Assembly (NCBI GenBank): GCA_902523895.1 | Contig: CABZAZ010000001.1 | Location: 1 to 64,000, forward strand | DNA length: 64,000 nt | Direction: 5' to 3' | From: an uncultured Pelagibacteraceae bacterium | GTDB lineage: Bacteria; Pseudomonadota; Alphaproteobacteria; Pelagibacterales; Pelagibacteraceae | Shown: positions 1-6,628 of the stretch, one piece after another | Layout: every line of letters starts with the position of its first letter | Position numbering within the stretch: position 1 is the stretch's first letter | Notes under the pieces: model-generated | What the model was told of the DNA's origin: nothing | The model's database searches: none | The model's input: the letters and a program-made list of their open reading frames with translations, nothing else | Translations under genes and position numbers: made by a program

Positions 1-98
1 CAAGAACTCAAAAAGAGGAATTTGCATCTGTTTTAAATTCAAATAATGATGACATTGAGGCTTTATTTAAAGTCTTAGAAGAATTTTCACAGAATTAG
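1..98 (+). CDS. C-terminal end of an unidentified protein (partial)
   Basis: An open frame enters from the left edge and ends at the TAG at 96-98. The 31 visible residues end in LEEFSQN and are acidic and probably helical. This is too little to name a family. It reads toward the tRNA gene at 110-186, which is on the opposite strand, and only 11 bp separate them. It lies outside the tRNA-bounded island and is therefore presumably core-genome sequence. Confidence 0.55.
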   Translation, partial: RTQKEEFASVLNSNNDDIEALFKVLEEFSQN

Positions 99-109
99 TA
101 TTAATGAAA

Positions 110-186
110 TGGTGGGCCCGCCAGGACTCGAACCTGGGACCAATACATTATGAGTGTACTGCTCTAACCAACTGAGCTACAGGCCC
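110..186 (-). tRNA. tRNA with CAU anticodon (tRNA-Ile2 favoured, or tRNA-Met)
   Basis: Read on the minus strand this folds as a 77-nt cloverleaf. The acceptor is GGGCCTG against CGGGCCC, with an encoded CCA. The D arm has the normal TTGGT loop, the anticodon loop is CTCATAA (anticodon CAT), and the T loop is TTCGAGT. The CTCATAA loop and the GGGCC...GGCCC acceptor look more like bacterial isoleucine-2 tRNA (C34 modified to lysidine by TilS) than elongator Met, but sequence alone does not settle it. The 5' half (154-186) is repeated at 13979-14011, so this gene marks the left attachment site of the island. Its 5' half and promoter were probably supplied by the island. Confidence 0.9.
154..186. 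repeat. 33-bp direct repeat, left attachment site (attL)
   Basis: These 33 bases, from the tRNA 5' end into the anticodon stem, recur exactly at 13979-14011. The match stops abruptly on both sides. Direct repeats of part of a tRNA gene at both ends of accessory DNA are the usual trace of site-specific integration by a tyrosine recombinase. Here the repeat covers the 5' half of the tRNA, whereas the 3' half is the more common target. Confidence 0.85.
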
Positions 187-202
187 TTTGTAAAACTTAG
201 GT

Positions 203-228
203 TTTATATCATTAAAAAAGTTAATCAA
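203..228 (-). promoter_or_regulatory. Possible island-borne promoter for the CAU tRNA
   Basis: On the minus strand TTGATT (223-228) is followed, after a short 14-bp gap, by TATAAA (203-208). That box ends 16 bp before the tRNA 5' end. The spacing is short for a sigma-70 promoter, so this is tentative. The location makes sense because the original upstream sequence of this tRNA now lies 13.8 kb away. Confidence 0.35.
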
Positions 229-276
229 GAGCGAATGTTTATATTTTGTTTCTGTTTGTTTCTGTCTGTAATTGCA

Positions 277-300
277 TTTGTTGGTAAATCCGTTGGTAAG
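277..300. repeat. Left arm-type repeats (GTTGGTAA twice)
   Basis: GTTGGTAA occurs twice within 24 bp here. The 13-mer TTTGTTGGTAAAT at 277-289 recurs exactly near the other island end at 13876-13888, again followed by a second GTTGGTAA. Pairs of short repeats just inside the core repeats are what arm-binding sites of tyrosine integrases look like. That role is inferred. Confidence 0.5.
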
Positions 301-306
301 TAAATT

Positions 307-822
307 TTAAACTTTTGAGATATAAAACTTATTTTTTTCTAATTTTTTTTGTTCTTCTTTAACAAATTTTATTGCTAAATCTTTATTCTTAACTTTTTTT
401 ATACAGTAATCTACTTGGTAGCCTAATTCAATGTCTTGAAAAAATAATAATATATAAAAGCATTTATTAATTTTTGAACTTAATATGAAATAAAAATACC
501 AAGGAGTTGGTTCTTTATCTCCATAGGCGAAAAGATAATCTTTCTCTAATTTAAAATTACTATGGACATAACTTAATAAATTTCCACTCTCCCTTGCTTG
601 ATCTATAAAATCACCGTTATTTTCAATAATATCATTTGCAAATTTTTCATGACTTATTTTTTTAATAGAGCTTGATTTTACTAAATCACCAATTAAGTCT
701 GGATGATTTTTAGGTAAATTGGGAGGATAACTAATCTTATTCTTGCATTGTTTATCTAAATATTTAATAAATTTATTTAAATCAAAATTTTCAACTAAGT
801 CATCAAAGCTATATTTCTTCAT
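307..822 (-). CDS. Hypothetical protein, 171 aa
   Basis: This is the last gene of a minus-strand island operon, 12 bp after the gene at 835-1275. The protein has a charged N-terminal half and a hydrophobic aromatic stretch in the middle (PTPWYFYFILSS, then FYILLFF), followed by a lysine-rich C-terminus. The hydrophobic part could be a buried beta-sheet or a weak membrane segment. I recognise no family or catalytic motif. Position downstream of the Cas4-like nuclease suggests a shared function with that module, but this is inference only. Confidence 0.65.
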   Translation of the reverse strand: MKKYSFDDLVENFDLNKFIKYLDKQCKNKISYPPNLPKNHPDLIGDLVKSSSIKKISHEKFANDIIENNGDFIDQARESGNLLSYVHSNFKLEKDYLFAYGDKEPTPWYFYFILSSKINKCFYILLFFQDIELGYQVDYCIKKVKNKDLAIKFVKEEQKKLEKNKFYISKV

Positions 823-834
823 CTAATCATTCTA

Positions 835-1275
835 TCATTCTATTTCAGTTAACCATTTGGGCCAAGACCTTGATTCTAATTTTCTATCAAGCTTAAATTC
901 GTTGATAATCATTCTTAAAATTTCAGACTTTGAATATCCTTCTTTAAAAAGCTCTTTTGCTCTTTTAATTTTAGCATTTTTAAGTTTTTGAACTTCTGAA
1001 CTAAATTGAACTAAATTGGATTGATCTCCACCAGAGTTTCCCAATGCTCTTTTATTTCCTTGCATAGATTTAGCTCTTTTTTCTTCAAGAATTTTTGTAA
1101 GCTTTTTTCTTTTCCTTAAAGCTTCCTCAGCTAAAAATTTACTATTATAAATTTGTAACCCTCTAAACTCCATTGGGATATTGCTATTTTTAGTTTGGGG
1201 AGTAGAAAATAAAATCTTATATTTTCCATTTGGATTTTTTTTATCAACAGGTCTGATTTTATTGTGATTGCTCAT
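835..1275 (-). CDS. Hypothetical basic protein, 146 aa
   Basis: A strongly basic, mostly helical protein with no family that I recognise. The first 55 residues look beta-rich (KYKILFSTPQ, MEFRGLQIYNSK). Then comes a long lysine/arginine-rich helix, and near the C-terminus AKELFKEGYSKSEILRMI, which resembles a small helix-turn-helix. This would fit nucleic-acid binding, but no known fold is matched. Its start overlaps the end of the upstream gene by 17 bp, so the two are probably translationally coupled. Confidence 0.65.
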   Translation of the reverse strand: MSNHNKIRPVDKKNPNGKYKILFSTPQTKNSNIPMEFRGLQIYNSKFLAEEALRKRKKLTKILEEKRAKSMQGNKRALGNSGGDQSNLVQFSSEVQKLKNAKIKRAKELFKEGYSKSEILRMIINEFKLDRKLESRSWPKWLTEIE

Positions 1276-1546
1276 CTTTACTGTCTCTAACTTTTTTAAG
1301 CATTTTTATCTCAGTTTCAATCATTTCAAATTTATGACAATCACATCTGTAAATAAAATACTTCATTATATTATATGGAAGAAAATATAATTTTAGGATC
1401 AAATTTAACAAAGGCTTATCTTCATAGAACTTTTTCTTAGCATTCATATGAAGCTGTCTATGAGTAATTAACCATCCTAGATAATTTCTCCATTCCATTC
1501 GATTTTCTAATCTCTCTTTAATTATTTCATCAAGATTATTTTTCAT
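1259..1546 (-). CDS. Hypothetical protein, 95 aa
   Basis: I chose the ATG at 1546 (MKNNLDEIIKERL) over an upstream in-frame start at 1630. The longer form would overlap the nuclease gene by about 95 bp, whereas the chosen start overlaps it by only 11 bp, as is usual for coupled genes. The protein is helical and basic, with a hydrophobic middle (LLNLILKLYFLPYNIMKYFIY) and a CDCH motif that might bind metal. No family is recognised. Confidence 0.55.
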   Translation of the reverse strand: MKNNLDEIIKERLENRMEWRNYLGWLITHRQLHMNAKKKFYEDKPLLNLILKLYFLPYNIMKYFIYRCDCHKFEMIETEIKMLKKVRDSKDEQSQ

Positions 1547-2315
1547 TAGCCATCCTTCCTGCCGAAACAAAATAACTACAATTTTCACATTCTTCATTTG
1601 GTTCAGGTGGTTCATCTTCATGAAGTACATCTAAATATTTTGTAAGAGTTTTCATAAAGTTTTTAAGATCATATTTTACCTCAGTAAACTTGAATGAAAA
1701 ATCTATAGAAATATTGTCTTTATTTTTTAGTTCCTCAGGATAGATGAATACGAGACCTAATAAACTTGTTTTATTTATAGCAATTTTCTTTATCTTTTTT
1801 AAAGTCTCCTCAACACTTTTTATAATTGAATCAGGTTTTTTAGCTTTACTATGTTCAGCTAAAAATTTTTTATCAGTTTCTAAATTTGAATATAATAAAC
1901 TATATCCATGTAGTTGAGGGGCATATTCATTTACCTTTTTCTTTAACTCTTTGGTGTAGTCTTTACCATTTTTTTCTTTAAACTTGGAAGTTTTGTAATC
2001 AATGATACCTGAGCTTCCATCTTCAAAGTCAATAATAGCATCTCCTTTTCCTTTTATTCTAAAGGGTCTATTTTTATTATCTTTTAAAATTTTTGAAAAA
2101 AATGAGATATTAAATGGATCAATTGTTTCACCGTTTTTTATATTTTTGTCAATTTTTTTTACATCTCCTAAAAAATAGTCTTTTTCCATACTATCTAATG
2201 TTTGAGTCACTCCAGCAGAAATCTTTTTAGGATAAAGATTGAAGTTTTTGCCTATATAAGCACAATGATCGCACACATATGATAATTCGCTCGGGCTAAT
2301 AGTGTAAGTTTTCAT
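1536..2315 (-). CDS. Cas4/RecB-like PD-(D/E)XK nuclease, 259 aa
   Basis: Predicted DNA exonuclease of the PDDEXK_1/Cas4-like superfamily, probably with an iron-sulfur cluster. Visible motifs in order: a Cys pair CDHC at residues 15-18, GKGDAII with Asp92, the active-site strand IIDYKT (Asp106, Lys108), Gln134 in the following helix, and a C-terminal pair CENC at 243-246. Four cysteines placed this way are typical of Cas4 and AddB-type nucleases. The start ATG shares one base with the stop of the regulator gene upstream (TAATG). No CRISPR array or other cas gene is in the window, so a role in CRISPR adaptation is not supported; general DNA processing or defence is more likely. Confidence 0.8.
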   Translation of the reverse strand: MKTYTISPSELSYVCDHCAYIGKNFNLYPKKISAGVTQTLDSMEKDYFLGDVKKIDKNIKNGETIDPFNISFFSKILKDNKNRPFRIKGKGDAIIDFEDGSSGIIDYKTSKFKEKNGKDYTKELKKKVNEYAPQLHGYSLLYSNLETDKKFLAEHSKAKKPDSIIKSVEETLKKIKKIAINKTSLLGLVFIYPEELKNKDNISIDFSFKFTEVKYDLKNFMKTLTKYLDVLHEDEPPEPNEECENCSYFVSAGRMANEK

Positions 2316-2506
2316 TAGTTTAAACTCCCATTATAATGATAATGATCTTTTTCCTCTTCACCAGTTTTAAAATTATTAACTAAAAATCTAACAACTTCAG
2401 CTCTGGACAGCTTAATACCAGGAGTTAATTCTGTTGTTAGCTCTTCTATTTTTTTATAGCAATTATTGTCTATCGCTACGGATTTGTACTTTGTTTTGTC
2501 AGTCAT
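2315..2506 (-). CDS. Ribbon-helix-helix type regulator, 63 aa
   Basis: A small protein with a beta-strand (KYKSVAID), a helix (CYKKIEELTTEL) and a second helix (SRAEVVRFLVNN). This is the pattern of CopG/Arc-type ribbon-helix-helix DNA-binding proteins, which act as dimers. I chose the ATG at 2506 because GGAAAGAG lies at the right distance; an ATG at 2512 would leave no spacing. It is first in the operon with the Cas4-like nuclease. A perfect inverted repeat lies immediately upstream (2521-2533), so autorepression is likely. Confidence 0.65.
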   Translation of the reverse strand: MTDKTKYKSVAIDNNCYKKIEELTTELTPGIKLSRAEVVRFLVNNFKTGEEEKDHYHYNGSLN

Positions 2507-2520
2507 ATACATCTCTTTCC

Positions 2521-2533
2521 GAACTAAAAGTTC
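2521..2533. promoter_or_regulatory. Inverted-repeat operator candidate
   Basis: GAACT-AAA-AGTTC is a perfect 5-bp inverted repeat with a 3-bp centre. On the minus strand it directly follows a TATAAA -10-like box (about 2535-2540) and precedes the ribosome-binding site of the ribbon-helix-helix gene. A repressor bound here would cover the transcription start. Confidence 0.5.
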
Positions 2534-2753
2534 ATTTTATATTTTGGTAAAATTTGAGATGAAGTTTATGTTGCACTTGGCAACAAAATGAAGGTAAAGG
2601 CTTCAACCAATTTGTGGGCTTCACAAAATTTACCGTTAATTAGAATATAATGATTCTTACAAGCCTTTTCAATATCAAAAAAAATATTTTTTAGCTTTAT
2701 ATTCTCCTATACTCTCCTATAAAATTTTGTAGCTTTTCAGGGCACTGCTCTAG
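2534..2753. other. Intergenic stretch with a decayed-looking open frame
   Basis: About 220 bp between the regulator promoter and the small gene to its right. On the minus strand an open frame of about 40 codons runs from about 2703 to 2568, ending in FILLPSAT and a TAA. It has no ATG, GTG or TTG start, although AGGAGA lies just upstream. It reads like the tail of a gene that lost its front. Nothing else was identified. Confidence 0.35.
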
Positions 2754-2927
2754 CTATTTTTTGTTCTTAATTTTAAATCCATTTTTTTCTAAGACTTTTA
2801 TTAAATTCTTTAGTCTTTCATCTCTTGAAGTATTTTGATCTCCTATACTTTCAAAAAATATAGTTTTTAAACCTTTTTTTTCTTTTGATTTAAAAAAGTC
2901 TCTTATTGATTGTATTTTTATTTTCAT
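2754..2927 (-). CDS. Small hypothetical protein, 57 aa
   Basis: A short frame begins with ATG at 2927 and ends at TAG (2754-2756). It starts MKIKIQSIRDFF and ends GFKIKNKK. A strong Shine-Dalgarno sequence, TAAAGGAGA, lies immediately upstream (2931-2939). The composition (lysine-rich, amphipathic helices, SRDERLKNLIKVLEKNG) fits a real small protein. No family is recognised. It sits alone between the Cas4-like operon and an oppositely oriented gene. Confidence 0.5.
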   Translation of the reverse strand: MKIKIQSIRDFFKSKEKKGLKTIFFESIGDQNTSRDERLKNLIKVLEKNGFKIKNKK

Positions 2928-3074
2928 GTTTCTCCTTTAGCGTTTTATTTTAAGTCCTAGCAAGTAGAGTTATGTTCTAAATCAGGACTAATTAATCTTA
3001 TCATACTTAAGACATAATTAAAAATTATATTATTAATTGTTAATCAATTTTCTTAATTTAGATACTTCAAAAAT

Positions 3075-3413
3075 ATGCAGCAATTAGAACTGTTTGATTA
3101 CAGAAAAGATTATCTTTTTGATAATAAAAATCAGGTTGCTCACTGGTACGATATCCTTAAAGAAACTGAAGACACTATTAGTTATGCAGAACACATTGAT
3201 CCTAATAAAGGCTATGCGATAGCAGGTATGGAATATGAGGAATATGTGGATGTGAAAAAAGATAGGTTGAAAGGACTTACTTATGATCAAATCCTCACAT
3301 ACTTAAAAAGTGCTAAAAAAGAGGACAGGCTTAAAAAATATAAAGCATTACTAAAATTTAGAAACATTCCTTTTGAAGCTGATCTTTTTACCTGGCATAA
3401 TGAAGATATTTAG
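3075..3413 (+). CDS. Hypothetical protein, 112 aa
   Basis: A soluble, acidic N-terminal part (LELFDYRKDYLF) is followed by helical, charged sequence with tyrosines and ending in FTWHNEDI. No signal peptide, membrane segment or known motif is visible. Its stop lies 4 bp into the end of the convergent gene at 3410-3778. The preceding 147 bp (2928-3074) are very AT-rich and probably hold its promoter. Confidence 0.6.
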   Translation: MQQLELFDYRKDYLFDNKNQVAHWYDILKETEDTISYAEHIDPNKGYAIAGMEYEEYVDVKKDRLKGLTYDQILTYLKSAKKEDRLKKYKALLKFRNIPFEADLFTWHNEDI

Positions 3414-3778
3414 TTTTGGATATACGTATTTTTTACATCACATAAATAATGATCTAAAAATTTATCATTTTTATAATCATATTTTGACATAGACATTACA
3501 GGGTTTTTTTCCTCAAACTCATGTATTTGAAAACCTAATTCATATTCTGGGAACCTAGCCGCAAAAAAATCTTTTTTAATTGTTAAGTCTTTATTGGATA
3601 TTTCAATATATTTACTTTCCTTTTCATCAAAATACTGGAAGGTCGTAACATCAAATTTGAATTTTTGAATTTTATAGTTTTTATCAAGTAAGTTTTTCAT
3701 ATTCACACAAGAAATCTTAACTCCTTGATCTGCATAAACGAATGAGGGGAAAATAATTAAAAATAATAAGAAACGCAT
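3410..3778 (-). CDS. Small exported hypothetical protein, 122 aa
   Basis: The N-terminus is a short signal peptide (MRFLLFLIIFPSFVYA, probable cleavage after YA), so the mature protein should be periplasmic. Two cysteines, one near the mature N-terminus (KISCVN) and one near the C-terminus (HYLCDV), could form a disulfide. No family is assigned. It is transcribed away from the large DNA-binding protein gene, and the roughly 110 bp between them must hold divergent promoters. Confidence 0.65.
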   Translation of the reverse strand: MRFLLFLIIFPSFVYADQGVKISCVNMKNLLDKNYKIQKFKFDVTTFQYFDEKESKYIEISNKDLTIKKDFFAARFPEYELGFQIHEFEEKNPVMSMSKYDYKNDKFLDHYLCDVKNTYIQN

Positions 3779-3885
3779 AAGCCTACATATAATTTATATT
3801 GTTGTTATTTTTCCGGCTTAATTGTGTTCTAAAAAGATTTATTTATTTAGGAAACCATAATAAATTGATTAAAAAAATTATTTAT

Positions 3886-6270
3886 ATGACTAACTATTCT
3901 GAAAACGAATTAATACCTCATGCTTTGAAAATTATAAAAGAACACAAAGATGGAATAGATATGAAAAATCTCTTAATTGAATTAAGAGATTCGATGAAAC
4001 CAGATGGTGTTGATTGTGAAATATTGAAAAATAGATCTGATGATAAATTCAGTCAAAAAGTAAGAAATTTAAAATCTCATAAAACTTTAGAAAAACAAAA
4101 TTTAGTAGATTGTAAAGCTGGTAAATTTTATATAAGCCAAGATGGACTAAATTTTTTGTGGGATTTAAAAAAAAATATTAAAACCATTGGTAAAAAATTT
4201 AATATAAGTCAGGAAGGATTAAAGTTAATAAAGGAAGAAAATTATGATTTACTCTCTATAAATATTCTTAATGACTGGCCAATATCTGTAAGAACTTACA
4301 ATGCCCTTAAAGGAGAAAATATAATATTCTTGGGTGATTTAATCACTTACACAGAATCTAATAATTCATTTGCATCACTTTTAAGAATTAAAAATTTCGG
4401 TAGAAAATCATTAAATGAAATAAGTGAGTTATATCGAAAAATAACCACAGATATTAATATAACAAATTTCAACCCATCAAAATGGGAAAATCTTAGAGAA
4501 AAATTAATTCTTGATCAGAAAAAAAAACTTATAGATAAAATTGAAAGTCAAAAGGGTCTAAAAGGATTTAATAAATCACTATTTAAAAATTTTGAGGAAT
4601 TTAAGGAATTTTTTTATAAAATTGAAAAAATAGTCATAAATCCAAATATTGAAGCTTCTAAATTGGAAAAATTAATTTTAGTAGATATAGATTATATTCA
4701 ATCTTTGTTTACAGATAGAACAGTTGACTTTTTTAAAGGTAGATATGGTTATAAAGAAGAATACAAAACACTTGATCAATTGGGAAAGAAATATGAAATA
4801 ACACGTGAAAGAGTGAGACAATTAGAGAGAGATTTAAATTCAACATTAGTTCGATTAGGAAAAATTGATAAAAATTCTTTAGTTCGTTTCTTTGATAAAT
4901 ACGAGTACGTTAGCTTTCACAAATTATTTCCGACTTTAGATAAAAATTTTACAGATACAGCAAGAGGCACCGGAGAAATAACTAGAGACAAATTAGTTAT
5001 ATTTATGGAAAATTTTTGTGGTGTTAAAGAGGAATATTTTAAGACACCAGAAAGAGAGTTGTGGCATTTTGATGTGTATAAGCTGCAAGAAATATTCACA
5101 TTAATCCCCAGTGGACTTGATCAAGAAAATTTTATTGAAATTATAAAGGATAACTTTGGTTATAATAATTTTGTTGCTAAATCGGCAATTGAATTTATGG
5201 ATGAAAAAGAGCTTATTAAAATTCAGAATAATAAAATTTATCCAATAAAAATTTCAAAAAATTTAGAAGTTACAAATATTTTAGTTTCATATCCTGAAGG
5301 TTTACATTGGAGAAAAATTGCTGAAATTGGGAATAAATCATTCACTAAAAACAAATGGGATTTAAATAGAATTGTTGGTGACTCATCATTAAATATGCTT
5401 AGCAATCAAAATATATATCTTGTTGAAAGAGGAACTTACAAGCTTTTTAAATTTTGCCCGGAAATTAAAAACAAAGATATGATAATTGAGAGATTTATTA
5501 GATATCTAAAAAATAACAAATTAGAACAATCACCAATGGAACCAATATTTAAAGAAATAAGTAATTTGTCAGATTTTAAAGATTTAAACTTTTATGATGC
5601 AAGAGCTATCATAAAAAAATTTGGCACAGAAAAAGGATTGTTTCACAAAGGAACTTCGGGAACCAATACAATTAGTTTAAATGAAAATATTAAAGTTATC
5701 TCTTTAAAAGATAAAATTAGAGATGTCATTTTTAATTCTTCAGGTGAAATTCATTTGCAAGATATTATAAAAAAACTTCAAAAAACTAATGAAGATGTTC
5801 CTGTTGATATACATTTAAATGATTTAGTGGATGAAATGAAAATATTTCGAATTAGTCCTGGTACATTTTTAAACTTTGAGGATGGTATCAAACTTTGTGA
5901 CAAGGACGATGTTAAATCTGTTTTAAATGAAGTTTTAGATAATTATGAATTTATTACAACTGGCTTTATCAGAGAATTGGTAAATGATAGGCTGGGTTTT
6001 AACTTATCTAATTTTTATTACGATACTCTTACGAGATTATTAGCTAAAGAAAATAATTGGTATTATGGGGCGAATTACTTAAGTAAAAATAGGAAAAAAA
6101 CAATAGGTGGAAAAAAATATATAATAGAAAACTATGATGAAAATTTAAGCACTAATGAAAATTTTCAAATTCTATCTAAGAAAATAGGTATTTCAAAAAT
6201 GTATTACAATAATATAGTCTATCAGTATAAAGATAATTTTAATACTGACTGGATACATAAAGATGACTAA
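3886..6270 (+). CDS. RNAP-alpha-CTD-like / sigma-region-4-like DNA-binding protein, 794 aa
   Basis: First gene of the defence operon. I chose ATG 3886 (MTNYSENELI) over an upstream frame start at 3799 whose extra residues look non-coding. Residues about 125-185 contain a helix-hairpin-helix domain like the RNA polymerase alpha C-terminal domain (SVRTYNALK, then LLRIKNFGRKSLNEI). Residues about 294-325 contain a sigma-70 region-4-like helix-turn-helix (TLDQLGKKYEITRERVRQLE). The remaining 470 residues are charged and helical, with no enzyme motif seen. Family knowledge suggests promoter-like or specific DNA recognition; a sensor or regulator for the system is inferred. Its end overlaps the next gene by 8 bp. 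Confidence 0.75.
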   Translation: MTNYSENELIPHALKIIKEHKDGIDMKNLLIELRDSMKPDGVDCEILKNRSDDKFSQKVRNLKSHKTLEKQNLVDCKAGKFYISQDGLNFLWDLKKNIKTIGKKFNISQEGLKLIKEENYDLLSINILNDWPISVRTYNALKGENIIFLGDLITYTESNNSFASLLRIKNFGRKSLNEISELYRKITTDINITNFNPSKWENLREKLILDQKKKLIDKIESQKGLKGFNKSLFKNFEEFKEFFYKIEKIVINPNIEASKLEKLILVDIDYIQSLFTDRTVDFFKGRYGYKEEYKTLDQLGKKYEITRERVRQLERDLNSTLVRLGKIDKNSLVRFFDKYEYVSFHKLFPTLDKNFTDTARGTGEITRDKLVIFMENFCGVKEEYFKTPERELWHFDVYKLQEIFTLIPSGLDQENFIEIIKDNFGYNNFVAKSAIEFMDEKELIKIQNNKIYPIKISKNLEVTNILVSYPEGLHWRKIAEIGNKSFTKNKWDLNRIVGDSSLNMLSNQNIYLVERGTYKLFKFCPEIKNKDMIIERFIRYLKNNKLEQSPMEPIFKEISNLSDFKDLNFYDARAIIKKFGTEKGLFHKGTSGTNTISLNENIKVISLKDKIRDVIFNSSGEIHLQDIIKKLQKTNEDVPVDIHLNDLVDEMKIFRISPGTFLNFEDGIKLCDKDDVKSVLNEVLDNYEFITTGFIRELVNDRLGFNLSNFYYDTLTRLLAKENNWYYGANYLSKNRKKTIGGKKYIIENYDENLSTNENFQILSKKIGISKMYYNNIVYQYKDNFNTDWIHKDD

Positions 6271-6628
6271 AAATCCTAATTGGAATTACCCCGAATTAGT
6301 ACTTGCTTTAGAATTGTACATGTTACATAGACCAAATCCTCCAGGAAAAAATTCAAGAGAAGTAAAAATCTTAAGTAATCTATTAAGATTAAATGGTTTG
6401 GCAGATAGAATAAAATTAAATAAAACTTTTAGAAATGTAAATGGAGTAGCTATGAAACTTCAAAATTTTAGAAGATTCGATGAAATGTTTAAAGGAAAAG
6501 GTTTAAGAGCAGGAGGTGGACTTGAGAGAGATATATGGGACCGATTTCAAAATTTTAAAAAACTTCAAAAAGCAAGTGATACAATCAGAAGAAATATAGA
6601 AACAAAAGTTGAGAGTTTAAATGACTAA
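6263..6628 (+). CDS. Stand-alone HNH-nuclease N-terminal-like domain, 121 aa
   Basis: The pattern WNYPELVLALELYM, then HRPNPPGKNSREV, FRNVNGVAMKLQNFRRFD, KGLRAGGGLERDIWDRF matches, from memory, a domain commonly found N-terminal to HNH restriction endonucleases. Here it ends after about 115 residues and no HNH motif (paired His/Asn/His or Cys pairs) follows. It probably contributes DNA or partner recognition rather than cleavage. It overlaps its neighbours on both sides by the same 8 bases (ATGACTAA), implying tight translational coupling within the defence operon. Confidence 0.65.
   Translation: MTKNPNWNYPELVLALELYMLHRPNPPGKNSREVKILSNLLRLNGLADRIKLNKTFRNVNGVAMKLQNFRRFDEMFKGKGLRAGGGLERDIWDRFQNFKKLQKASDTIRRNIETKVESLND

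Noticed and set aside
1536-2315. Cas4-like nuclease as part of a CRISPR-Cas locus
   Set aside because: No repeat-spacer array and no cas1, cas2 or effector gene is in the window; solo Cas4-like nucleases are common outside CRISPR.
2568-2703. Minus-strand open frame ending in LLPSAT as a real gene
   Set aside because: No standard start codon is available and a stop lies directly upstream of the apparent ribosome-binding site; treated as a possible relic.
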